Source of the DNA: Gemmatimonadaceae bacterium
Lineage (GTDB): Bacteria > Gemmatimonadota > Gemmatimonadetes > Gemmatimonadales > Gemmatimonadaceae
Assembly (NCBI GenBank): GCA_025930755.1
Contig: JAICOJ010000021.1
Span: forward strand, 1 to 40,169
Reading direction: 5' to 3'
DNA length: 40,169 nt
This document shows positions 12,744-19,708 of this stretch, one piece after another. The position numbers and the translations under genes are program-made. The notes below the pieces were generated by a model. It ran no database searches. It saw only the letters and a program-made list of their open reading frames with translations, and was not told where the DNA came from. Every line of letters starts with the position of its first letter. Position 1 is the first letter of the stretch.

Positions 12744-15161
12744 GTGGGCGAGTCGATGATCGAACAGCGGCAGGAGGGAATGCTCGGGTCGACGGACCGG
12801 GCGCTCCCGCTGCGCAATCTCATCTCCGCGCTGCGCCATCGTTGGTGGGCGTTCGCCCTGGTGCTGGCGCTAGTGCTCGGAATTTCGACCTGGCGGACAT
12901 CGCGGACGATGCGACTGTACGCAACCACGGCGACCGTTCGCATTCAGGAGCTCCAAACCGGTCCTGTCGGCGTGCAATCGCCCTCGGTTCGCGATTATCG
13001 CGTCGATCCGATTCAATCGGAGCAGGAGATCATCAAGAGCCAGGCTGTCGCGGAGCGCGTCGCTGAGCACCTCGGGCTGCGTCTCGCGATCCTCAGCCCT
13101 CCGAAGCTCCAGCGGGGCGCGCTGTTCGGCCAAACGACGGCCGAGGTCGACTCGGCGGTGCAGTATGGCGAGTTCGTCGTCCGGCTTCGCGGCGATGGCT
13201 ACTCGCTCTTCTCCAACGACCGGATGCTGGCGTCAGCGCCCTACGGGCAGGAAGTGCGGGGCGGGGGCGTCGCCTTCACGATTCCGACGCGGCCGCGCAT
13301 CGAGGAGAACGAGATCCGCCTGACCGTGATGACGCTCAGTAACGCGGCCTCACATGTCCGCGGCCGCCTGACGACGCGGAGCCGGCCCCAAACGAACATC
13401 GTCGAGATCTCGTATACCGGGCCAGATCCGGTCATGGTCGCGCAGATCGCCAACACCGTGGCCCTGATGTACGCGCGGTACACCACCGAGCAGCGGCGCC
13501 GGCTGGCGATCGAGCGTACCCGGTCCACGGCGGACGCCGTGGAGGACCAGCGAGCCGAGCTCGCGCTCAAGCAGCAGGCGCTCACGGAGTTCAAGGAGCG
13601 CGGCCGTCTCTCCAGCATCGAGGCCGAGCAGGAGGCGTTAGGCAACCAGATTCAGGGCTTCACGTCCCAGCGCGATGCGCTCCTCATCGAGCAGCGAACC
13701 TACGCCACGATTCTCGGCAAGGTGACGCAGGCCGACACCGCTGATCAGGAGCTCCGCCAGCTCGCGGGCACCGGCGCCATTCGCGACAACGCGCACATGC
13801 AGTCGCTTTTCGACCGATGGTTCGACCTGCAGAAGCAGCGAGCGCAGATCATGGCCCCCGGTCGGAACGAAAACTACCCCGACATCATCGCCGTCGATCA
13901 GCTGATTCGCGCGACCAAGAACGAGCTGCAGCAGGCGAGCAACTCGTACCTCGTCGGCCTGCGTTCGCGTATCTCGTCGTTCGACAATCGCATCAACGAG
14001 CTTCGTCGTGAGATGGAGAGGTACCCGTCGCTCGGCGCCCAGGAACAGCGGTTAGTGGCGGAGGTGCAGACGGCGCAGCAGCTCTACGGCACGTTGCTCG
14101 GCGAGCTGCAGCGCGCGCGCATCGCGGAATCGAGCGAAGCGGGGTACGTGACCGTCATCGACGACGCGATGCAGCCCTTTTCGCCCGTCTCGCCGAATCG
14201 GCGGCGCATCTTTCTCACGGCCCTCATCTTTGGGTCGATCCTCGGGCTCGGCGCCGCGGTTGTCCTCGAGAATCTCGATGATTCGGTGAAGTCGCCAGAC
14301 GAGGTCCGCGAGCAGTTCGGGTTGTCCGTGGTCGGCACGATTCCGGGTATCAAGGACTCGGACCTGCCTGGAGAAAACGGGGCAGAGGTCGCCCGTCGGC
14401 TCGCGACTCATTTCGATCCACGCTCCCCAGTGGCGGAGGCGTATCGCTCGCTGCGAACGAATCTCGCCTTCGCGCGTGCGCACGAAGCGATGCGCATTCT
14501 GGTGCTCACCAGTCCCGGACCGGCCGACGGCAAGTCGACGACCGTCGCGAATCTGGCCATCACGTTTGCGCAGCAGCAGCAGCGCACACTCCTGATCGAC
14601 GGCGATCTGCGGCGCGCGGTGCTCGACAAGATGTTCAAGGTCCCGAGGTCTCCCGGCCTCACCGACGTGCTCGTCGGGCGGCAGCGCCTGGCCGATGTCG
14701 TTCACAAGACCGAGATCGAGAACCTGTCGGTGGTCGGAAGCGGGCCGTTCCCGCCCAACCCGTCAGAGCTCCTCGGCTCGAGCGCGATGCGAGACGTTCT
14801 GCGCGACGCGAAAGCCGAGTTCGATGTGGTACTGATCGATTCGCCGCCGCTGCTCGCGGTCACCGATGCGGCGGTGCTGGCCACGATGGCCGACGGCGCG
14901 ATCCTCGTCATTCGTGTGGGGGCGACGGCCAAGGCGGCCGTTCGGCGTGCCGTCGCGCAGCTGCAGACCGTACATGGTCACGTCGTGGGAGCGGTGCTCA
15001 ACGATGTCGACCTGCGCAGCGGCGCGTTCAGCGGTAGCTACGGGTACTACTATTACTACTACTACGGCGAGGGCGCACGGAACGGGAAGCGCGGACCGAT
15101 CGATCGCCTACGGCAGTGGCGAGACAAGCGAGTGGGGAGAGTCTCCGTCGAGGATCAGTGA
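12744..15161 (+). CDS. Wzc-type chain-length regulator / tyrosine autokinase (BY-kinase)
   Basis: 805-aa inner-membrane protein that controls polysaccharide polymerisation and export by phosphorylation. It has an N-terminal Wzz domain with a first membrane helix (WWAFALVLALVLGI, about 34-47) and a long coiled-coil periplasmic part (about 240-440). A second membrane helix follows (FLTALIFGSILGLGAAVVL, about 490-510), then the cytoplasmic BY-kinase with Walker A GPADGKSTT (about 592-600), Walker A' TLLIDGDLRR and Walker B VLIDSPP. The C-terminus carries the expected tyrosine cluster, here an unbroken run of seven Tyr (15045-15065). GTG start at 12744; ATG 12756 is possible. The stop overlaps the next start codon, linking export to the peptide-modification genes. 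Confidence 0.93.
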   Translation: MGESMIEQRQEGMLGSTDRALPLRNLISALRHRWWAFALVLALVLGISTWRTSRTMRLYATTATVRIQELQTGPVGVQSPSVRDYRVDPIQSEQEIIKSQAVAERVAEHLGLRLAILSPPKLQRGALFGQTTAEVDSAVQYGEFVVRLRGDGYSLFSNDRMLASAPYGQEVRGGGVAFTIPTRPRIEENEIRLTVMTLSNAASHVRGRLTTRSRPQTNIVEISYTGPDPVMVAQIANTVALMYARYTTEQRRRLAIERTRSTADAVEDQRAELALKQQALTEFKERGRLSSIEAEQEALGNQIQGFTSQRDALLIEQRTYATILGKVTQADTADQELRQLAGTGAIRDNAHMQSLFDRWFDLQKQRAQIMAPGRNENYPDIIAVDQLIRATKNELQQASNSYLVGLRSRISSFDNRINELRREMERYPSLGAQEQRLVAEVQTAQQLYGTLLGELQRARIAESSEAGYVTVIDDAMQPFSPVSPNRRRIFLTALIFGSILGLGAAVVLENLDDSVKSPDEVREQFGLSVVGTIPGIKDSDLPGENGAEVARRLATHFDPRSPVAEAYRSLRTNLAFARAHEAMRILVLTSPGPADGKSTTVANLAITFAQQQQRTLLIDGDLRRAVLDKMFKVPRSPGLTDVLVGRQRLADVVHKTEIENLSVVGSGPFPPNPSELLGSSAMRDVLRDAKAEFDVVLIDSPPLLAVTDAAVLATMADGAILVIRVGATAKAAVRRAVAQLQTVHGHVVGAVLNDVDLRSGAFSGSYGYYYYYYYGEGARNGKRGPIDRLRQWRDKRVGRVSVEDQ

Positions 15162-16378
15162 TGGGGTCGCCCAGGAAAGCTGATCCCGCCGCGAGCTCCT
15201 CGGTGGGTCCGCCGGGTGAAGCCCAAGACGCCGCGGTTGCCGTATCCCTGGCGCTGGGGCTTGCTGAGCAGCGGAAGCCTCGCGATTGGGGACGTGTCCT
15301 CGCGGTTGCTCGCTCCGAGCGTATTGCCGTGCTTGGATGGCTGCGTAGTGGGGAGTACCTGAGGGCCCACGCACCGAGCGAAGTCATCTCGGCCTGGCGC
15401 GCCACGGTCTTTCGCGCCGATGCGCTGGCCCGAGCGCAGTGGCATCATGTCGGCCTCCTCGTTGACCGATTGCAGGCGGCGGGCTTGCATCCCATGGTCT
15501 TGAAAGGCCTTCCGCTCGCGGCTCGACTGTACTCGTACGTGGGCGCACGCGTTCCATGTGACATCGATCTGTACATTCCGCCAGACGAGCGCGCTGCGGC
15601 GCATGAGGTCGTCTCCGCAGCCGGGTGGAGCGGATGGGCCGGCGACGCGCCGTGGGATGCGGCGTACGCGATGCGTCAAGACGACCGGGTGCTGTACCTG
15701 GAGCTCCACTCGAGCCTGACTGGCGACATCCTCACACACTGCGGGCCGCTTCCGATCGCGAGCGCGCTGTGGGAGTACGAGGGAACTGCCGTGCGCGCGA
15801 TGGTCGGGGATGGCCTTCCTGTCTACCTTGCCGCGAATCTCGCAAAGCACGTCCCGGTGCCGCTGATATCGCTGTTTGATCTCGAGACTCTGTGGGCCGG
15901 TCTCGATCAGGCGCACCGTACGGCGTCCATGACGGTAGCACGGACGGCACGGCTGCATCACTGCATGAGGTGGGCACTGGCCCAAGCGAATTCTCTGCGT
16001 GACGTCGCCCGTGGCGATCGCGCCGCGATGCGGAGCCTCGGCTTGATTGGCGGGCAACGTCAGTCGGTGCACGGGCATTTCCGGTTGGCGCGCCTGGCGG
16101 ATTCGCCTATCGATGCCGCTCGAGTTGCGGGAACGTGGATTCTTCCGCGAGCTTCCCGAAAATCCCTGCGTCACGCACGTCTTTTTTGGGCGCAGCGTCT
16201 GAGGGGGTTGTTCAAGAGACGGCTCGTCGTCCGCCGGGACTATGATCTCGTCGCCGAGGCCGCTAACCCGGGGCGGTCTTTGCTTTCTCGCATGGTCGAA
16301 CCAAACATCCCCGCCACTCGTGCGAGCGGCTCCCGTGACCTTCCCTGGCACGCAGCCGACATGCGGCGAACGCTGTGA
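15161..16378 (+). CDS. NTP_transf_5-type nucleotidyltransferase family protein
   Basis: 405 aa. The visible core is the MVLKG motif (about 112-116), then R130 and the acidic DIDL (134-137), followed by ELHSSL (181-186). This is the pattern of the uncharacterised nucleotidyltransferase family that accompanies some RiPP and HprK-related systems. The acidic pair in DIDL is the expected metal-binding site. No membrane segment is evident. ATG 15161 overlaps the kinase stop by one base; a reading from 15116 would overlap further and lacks support. The substrate is unknown; modification of a phosphorylated peptide or a sugar phosphate are both possible. It opens the six-gene module that ends with the Cys-rich peptide. 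Confidence 0.8.
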   Translation: MGSPRKADPAASSSVGPPGEAQDAAVAVSLALGLAEQRKPRDWGRVLAVARSERIAVLGWLRSGEYLRAHAPSEVISAWRATVFRADALARAQWHHVGLLVDRLQAAGLHPMVLKGLPLAARLYSYVGARVPCDIDLYIPPDERAAAHEVVSAAGWSGWAGDAPWDAAYAMRQDDRVLYLELHSSLTGDILTHCGPLPIASALWEYEGTAVRAMVGDGLPVYLAANLAKHVPVPLISLFDLETLWAGLDQAHRTASMTVARTARLHHCMRWALAQANSLRDVARGDRAAMRSLGLIGGQRQSVHGHFRLARLADSPIDAARVAGTWILPRASRKSLRHARLFWAQRLRGLFKRRLVVRRDYDLVAEAANPGRSLLSRMVEPNIPATRASGSRDLPWHAADMRRTL

Positions 16379-16944
16379 TGTCGATGCAGCGTGATACCTG
16401 GCAGGGTCGGACGGACACTGGACCGCTTGACTTGCGCCCATCGGCGGTGCGCGTGACTACGAAGGCGGGTCCTACTCCCTCGAACGATGACCGCACTTTC
16501 AAGGCGGTTCGCGATCTCATTGAGGCGGGTGAGGAGGTATGGATCACGGTCACCGGACGGAGTATGGAGCCGACCCTGCATCCCGGTGATCGTGTGCTCC
16601 TTCGTCCGCCCGACAGTGCGTGGTTTCGGGGGCGGGTCGTCCTCTCTGAGTTCTCGGGACGTCCCGTGCTACATCGCCTACTCCATATCCGCCCTGAAAC
16701 CGTGACGACGGCCGGCGACGCGTGCCGGCGCGAGGATCCGCCCGTGTCGCGGTCGGCGCTGATCGCTGAGGCGGTCGCAGTGCAGTGCAAACGCGGAACC
16801 GTCCCGCTTCTGCCGACGCTGCGGTTTGGCAAGTGGGTAATGCTGCGCTATTTCGGAGCCACGGCCCGACAGGCTTCGCGACGCGCCTGGTGGCGCGCCG
16901 TCGCGGCGCTGAGAACGGTCCGCGCTACCGGTGACGTGGCATGA
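16378..16944 (+). CDS. Soluble S24/S26-like serine peptidase
   Basis: 188 aa. The serine motif GRSMEPTLHPGDRVLL (S62) is that of signal-peptidase/LexA-clan (S26/S24) enzymes. The second catalytic position appears as VLHR (H99), the Ser-His arrangement of SipW/Sec11-type signal peptidases rather than the Ser-Lys of LepB; GDA (113-115) matches the later conserved box. I see no hydrophobic anchor at either end, so it is probably cytoplasmic or peripheral. Good candidate for removing the leader of the peptide encoded at 19424, but that is inference. ATG 16378 overlaps the previous stop by one base; GTG 16375 is an alternative. It overlaps the kinase gene by 4 bases. Confidence 0.75.
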   Translation: MSMQRDTWQGRTDTGPLDLRPSAVRVTTKAGPTPSNDDRTFKAVRDLIEAGEEVWITVTGRSMEPTLHPGDRVLLRPPDSAWFRGRVVLSEFSGRPVLHRLLHIRPETVTTAGDACRREDPPVSRSALIAEAVAVQCKRGTVPLLPTLRFGKWVMLRYFGATARQASRRAWWRAVAALRTVRATGDVA

Positions 16945-17855
16945 CGGATGCCCGAGTGGTGGCGCACCATGGGCGCATCGTCGGATCCGAGGTCTATCTG
17001 CGCGTGGGTGTGCACACGTTGCGCTTCTGGTCCCCCGATCCAGCCCTCGAGTTCTTCGTTCACTCCTCGCACGAGCCGTTCGTCCTTGCCCAGCCCGTGG
17101 ATGCGGATTGTGACGTGCGTTGGGAGATCGGTGAGGTGACCCCCTCGGATACTCCGGTGGTCAGAACCTCGGGGGACCGATGGGAACTTCGCCGGACCGA
17201 CAACGACTGGGAGGAGTTCACGTTCCTGGGCGTCGGGCACGTTCCGAACCTCGTTCTACGCCTTTCGCCCGACATGCGTCAGGCGACCGCCATTCGCTCC
17301 CCGCGAGCAGCGGATGACCGAATTATCTTTGCCTCTGAGCATCCGTGGTCCGAGTTTCTGGTGTGTCGCCTTGTCGGAAGGGACGGCGGTGTCCTGCTGC
17401 ATGCCAGCTCGGCTGTCGTGGATGGCGGCGCGCTCCTGTTCGTTGGACACTCCGGAGCGGGCAAATCGACGATTTGTGAAATTGCCGAGCAGGCCGGTGC
17501 TACGGGCCTGAGCGATGACCGCACGATTGTGATGTTTCGCGATGGGAATCCGATCGCGTGGGGAACTCCCTGGCATGGGAGCTTTGCTCGCACGTCCGCC
17601 GCGTCAGCGCCCGTTACCGGCTTGTTCCTGCTCCAGCAGGACAGCGTCGATCGTACGGAGGCGATTCCAGGTGAGCGCGCGCTCAAGGAGCTGTTCGTTC
17701 GGCTGATTCAACCCCGGATCACGTCCATTGAAGTCTCGAACACGTTGGACGCGCTTGCCACGCTCGTCGCCGTGCGACCGCTGCACTCCTTGCACTTTCA
17801 ACCGACGCCGGCGGCGGTACAGCTCGCACGGGCCGTGGCTGCCAAGATCCGGTGA
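16941..17855 (+). CDS. HprK-related serine kinase-like protein
   Basis: 304 aa. The C-terminal half matches the HPr-kinase fold: LLHASSAVV, P-loop GHSGAGKST (169-177), GLSDDRTIV (189-197) and GTPWHG (208-213). The N-terminal ~130 residues are variable, as in HprK-related proteins of peptide and polysaccharide loci, and no PTS HPr gene is nearby. In the lasso-peptide pathway of paeninodin, an HprK homologue phosphorylates the C-terminal Ser of the precursor. Here the candidate precursor also ends in Ser, so a similar reaction is plausible but unproven. ATG 16941 overlaps the peptidase stop (ATGA). Confidence 0.82.
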   Translation: MTDARVVAHHGRIVGSEVYLRVGVHTLRFWSPDPALEFFVHSSHEPFVLAQPVDADCDVRWEIGEVTPSDTPVVRTSGDRWELRRTDNDWEEFTFLGVGHVPNLVLRLSPDMRQATAIRSPRAADDRIIFASEHPWSEFLVCRLVGRDGGVLLHASSAVVDGGALLFVGHSGAGKSTICEIAEQAGATGLSDDRTIVMFRDGNPIAWGTPWHGSFARTSAASAPVTGLFLLQQDSVDRTEAIPGERALKELFVRLIQPRITSIEVSNTLDALATLVAVRPLHSLHFQPTPAAVQLARAVAAKIR

Positions 17856-18238
17856 GGGGAACGGCAGCGCGCGGTTCTCTCGATACTCCTGGCGTCTCAC
17901 ATGGCGTCCTTCTTGCTCACAGCGCCTTTCATATGGGGATCGTTCAATCGATGGCCACCCGGTTCATGCGCGGTGACCGGCATGTATACCGCAACATCGC
18001 TGGCGAACACCTGCTCATCGCGCTTCATGGAGACAGTCCCGAGCCGCTTTTCGCATTGACACCTACCGCGGCTTTCCTGTGGGAGCAGCTCAACGACTGG
18101 TGTACGCAGGAGGAGCTCGCGGCGGCACTCAGCCAGCGGTTCGATGTGACGGCTGAGCAGGCCGCGCGCGACATTAACGACTTTCTCGCGCAGCTCGATG
18201 AGGTACGCGCGCTGCAAACGCAGGAGAGTACACCGTGA
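17852..18238 (+). CDS. PqqD-like RiPP recognition element (RRE) protein
   Basis: 128 aa as read from GTG 17852, which overlaps the kinase stop. The PqqD/RRE winged-helix region begins around RFMRGDRHVYRNI and continues through FALTPTAAFLWEQL, the EELAAALSQRFDV helix and AARDINDFLAQLDEV. Such proteins bind the leader of a precursor peptide and present it to modifying enzymes such as the adjacent radical SAM enzyme. The first 27-33 residues look unrelated to the fold, so ATG 17933 (101 aa) or ATG 17951 (95 aa) may be the true start. Neither has a clear Shine-Dalgarno, and translational coupling favours 17852. It overlaps the radical SAM gene by 4 bases. Confidence 0.85.
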   Translation: MRGTAARGSLDTPGVSHGVLLAHSAFHMGIVQSMATRFMRGDRHVYRNIAGEHLLIALHGDSPEPLFALTPTAAFLWEQLNDWCTQEELAAALSQRFDVTAEQAARDINDFLAQLDEVRALQTQESTP

Positions 18239-19398
18239 GCTGTGGCGTTCCGGTCATTCGCGGGGAGACGATTCGGGATCGCCTCATGGCGAAGGCGCGC
18301 GCTGATCGCATTCCGCTCCAGGCGGAAGTCGAGATCATCGCGACGTGCAACTTCAAGTGCGTGCACTGCTACATTGCGCCCTGTGCGGAGCACGAAGATC
18401 GAATGTCGCTCGAGCAGGCACGGGTGATTCTTCGCAAGCTCATGGACGCGGGCACGATGACCGTTCTGCTGACGGGCGGTGAGGTTCTCACGCACAAGCA
18501 GTTCAAGGAGATCTACCTGGAAGCCAAGCGGTGCGGATTCCAGATCTTCATCAATACGAATGCGTACTTGATCGGCGAGCGCTGGGCGGATTTTTTCGCC
18601 GAGTGGCCGCCGGAGACGATCTCGATCAGCATTTACGGCGCGACCCCGGAGTCATACGAGCGGCTCACGGGTATTCCGCGCTCCTACGAACGCTGCATGC
18701 GCGCCGTCGACCTGCTGCTCGAGCGCGGTGTTCCGATGGAGCTCAAGTGTCCGGCGATGACGATCACCAAGGACGAGCTCCCGTTGATCAAGGCGTGGGC
18801 GGCGTCGAAAGGGCTGCGGTTCCGAACCGACCACAATATCATGCCCCAGGAGAAAGGGGGCCTGCAGCCCCTGCAACTCCAGCTTTCGCCCGAGGAAGTG
18901 ATCTCGATGCAGCAGCGGCTCGACCCCGGGCTCGTCGAGCAGCGCCGCTATGCGGAGCGCCGGGTGGGGGAGGCAAGCGGGTTTGTCGGGGACCGGGTCT
19001 ACCTCTGCGGCGCCGGCAAGATCAGCCTTGCGATCAACGTGCATGGGGGCGTGACGACCTGCACGACCTCGCGAAAGGTGGTTGGGAACCTGTTCGAGCA
19101 ATCCTTTGACGAGGTGTGGGACGCGCTGGGCGGAAAGGTCGCAGCGCGGTATCCTGTCGGGCATCCGTGCGCGACGTGTCAGTTCCACGGCATTTGCGCT
19201 GGCTGTCCGGCGACCGTCGAATCCCTGACGGGGCTACCCACGGGCTATGTACAGCTGTACTGCAAGATCACGCACATGCGCGCCTACGAGATGGGGTACC
19301 ACCCAACCGGCGTTCCGCGCACCGTCACGAGCGGGATTCCTAGCGGGATTGTGACGCCGGGCGCTACGACGGCCCGCATGCTGCCAGTATTGAATTGA
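18235..19398 (+). CDS. Radical SAM/SPASM peptide maturase
   Basis: 387 aa. CNFKCVHC (C38, C42, C45) is the CxxxCxxC motif for the SAM-binding 4Fe-4S cluster, and TGGEVL (80-85) the SAM-contacting motif. The C-terminal SPASM domain holds cysteines for auxiliary clusters: C…GGVTTC, then CATCQFHGICAGC, then a last Cys in YCKI. The spacing CX2CX5CX2C is one residue shorter at the end than the usual CX2CX5CX3C. Enzymes of this class install thioether, C-C or other radical links in RiPPs, or modify sugars. Next to a PqqD-like protein and a Cys-rich small peptide, peptide maturation is the likely role. GTG 18235 overlaps the RRE gene by 4 bases. Confidence 0.9.
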   Translation: MSCGVPVIRGETIRDRLMAKARADRIPLQAEVEIIATCNFKCVHCYIAPCAEHEDRMSLEQARVILRKLMDAGTMTVLLTGGEVLTHKQFKEIYLEAKRCGFQIFINTNAYLIGERWADFFAEWPPETISISIYGATPESYERLTGIPRSYERCMRAVDLLLERGVPMELKCPAMTITKDELPLIKAWAASKGLRFRTDHNIMPQEKGGLQPLQLQLSPEEVISMQQRLDPGLVEQRRYAERRVGEASGFVGDRVYLCGAGKISLAINVHGGVTTCTTSRKVVGNLFEQSFDEVWDALGGKVAARYPVGHPCATCQFHGICAGCPATVESLTGLPTGYVQLYCKITHMRAYEMGYHPTGVPRTVTSGIPSGIVTPGATTARMLPVLN

Positions 19399-19423
19399 CT
19401 CCGGACTCCTAATAGGGGGTGTC

Positions 19424-19600
19424 ATGACCAAGCGCGATCCGTACATCAAGCCGTCACTACTGCGACTCGAGTTCACCCAGGACGTCGCCGTCTGCGACAT
19501 CACGAGCTGCAAGACCTCGACGAGCTCGTCGGGGCAATGCATCGGCAGTCAGGCGGGGGCCTGCGACAGCCCCTCGTGTAGCTCGGTCGTCGCGAGCTGA
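19424..19600 (+). CDS. Putative Cys-rich RiPP precursor peptide
   Basis: 58-aa small gene 25 bases after the radical SAM stop, with AGGGGG at 19414-19419 as ribosome-binding site before ATG 19424. The N-terminal leader is charged and contains Y7-I-K-P10-S-L12, matching the YxxPxL motif bound by RRE proteins in lasso-peptide pathways. The C-terminal part is rich in Ser, Thr, Gly and Cys, with cysteines at 24, 29, 39, 47 and 52. Two of the segments are CDITSC and CDSPSC, i.e. a repeated CDxxSC. The last residue is Ser58, a possible acceptor for the HprK-like kinase. It has no signal peptide. I know no named family for it; identification rests on composition, motif and context. Confidence 0.78.
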   Translation: MTKRDPYIKPSLLRLEFTQDVAVCDITSCKTSTSSSGQCIGSQAGACDSPSCSSVVAS

Positions 19601-19607
19601 CTCCGTG

Positions 19608-19639
19608 ACGGCGCCGGCTGCGTGTCCGGACGGCGCCGT
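19608..19639 (+). terminator. GC-rich hairpin just after the precursor gene
   Basis: Perfect 9-bp stem ACGGCGCCG (19608-19616) / CGGCGCCGT (19631-19639) with a 14-base loop, starting 8 bases after the precursor stop. No T-run follows, so it may be a stability or processing hairpin, or a weak or rho-assisted terminator, that raises precursor mRNA relative to the downstream lipoprotein gene. Confidence 0.4.
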
Positions 19640-19708
19640 GGGCATGATTGGGCACAGCGATTGCGACTAGGATCACAAAATCACAACAGTCAGCCAGCCG
19701 AGGTACGC

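Noticed and set aside
16941-17855. True HPr kinase/phosphorylase of carbon regulation
   Set aside because: The N-terminal part does not look like HprK and no HPr or other PTS gene is adjacent. The context is peptide/polysaccharide.
15161-18238. PQQ biosynthesis (because of PqqD plus a radical SAM enzyme)
   Set aside because: No PqqA-like peptide with the Glu-Tyr core, no PqqB, PqqC or PqqF. The peptide present is Cys-rich.
15161-19600. Lasso-peptide cluster
   Set aside because: The kinase, RRE protein, nucleotidyltransferase and YxxPxL leader fit, but there is no asparagine-synthetase-like cyclase or transglutaminase-like leader peptidase. A radical SAM enzyme takes their place.
19601-19708. 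Second precursor peptide after 19600
   Set aside because: The only ATG in the gap (19644) opens a frame of eight codons, and no Cys-rich frame with a leader motif is present.
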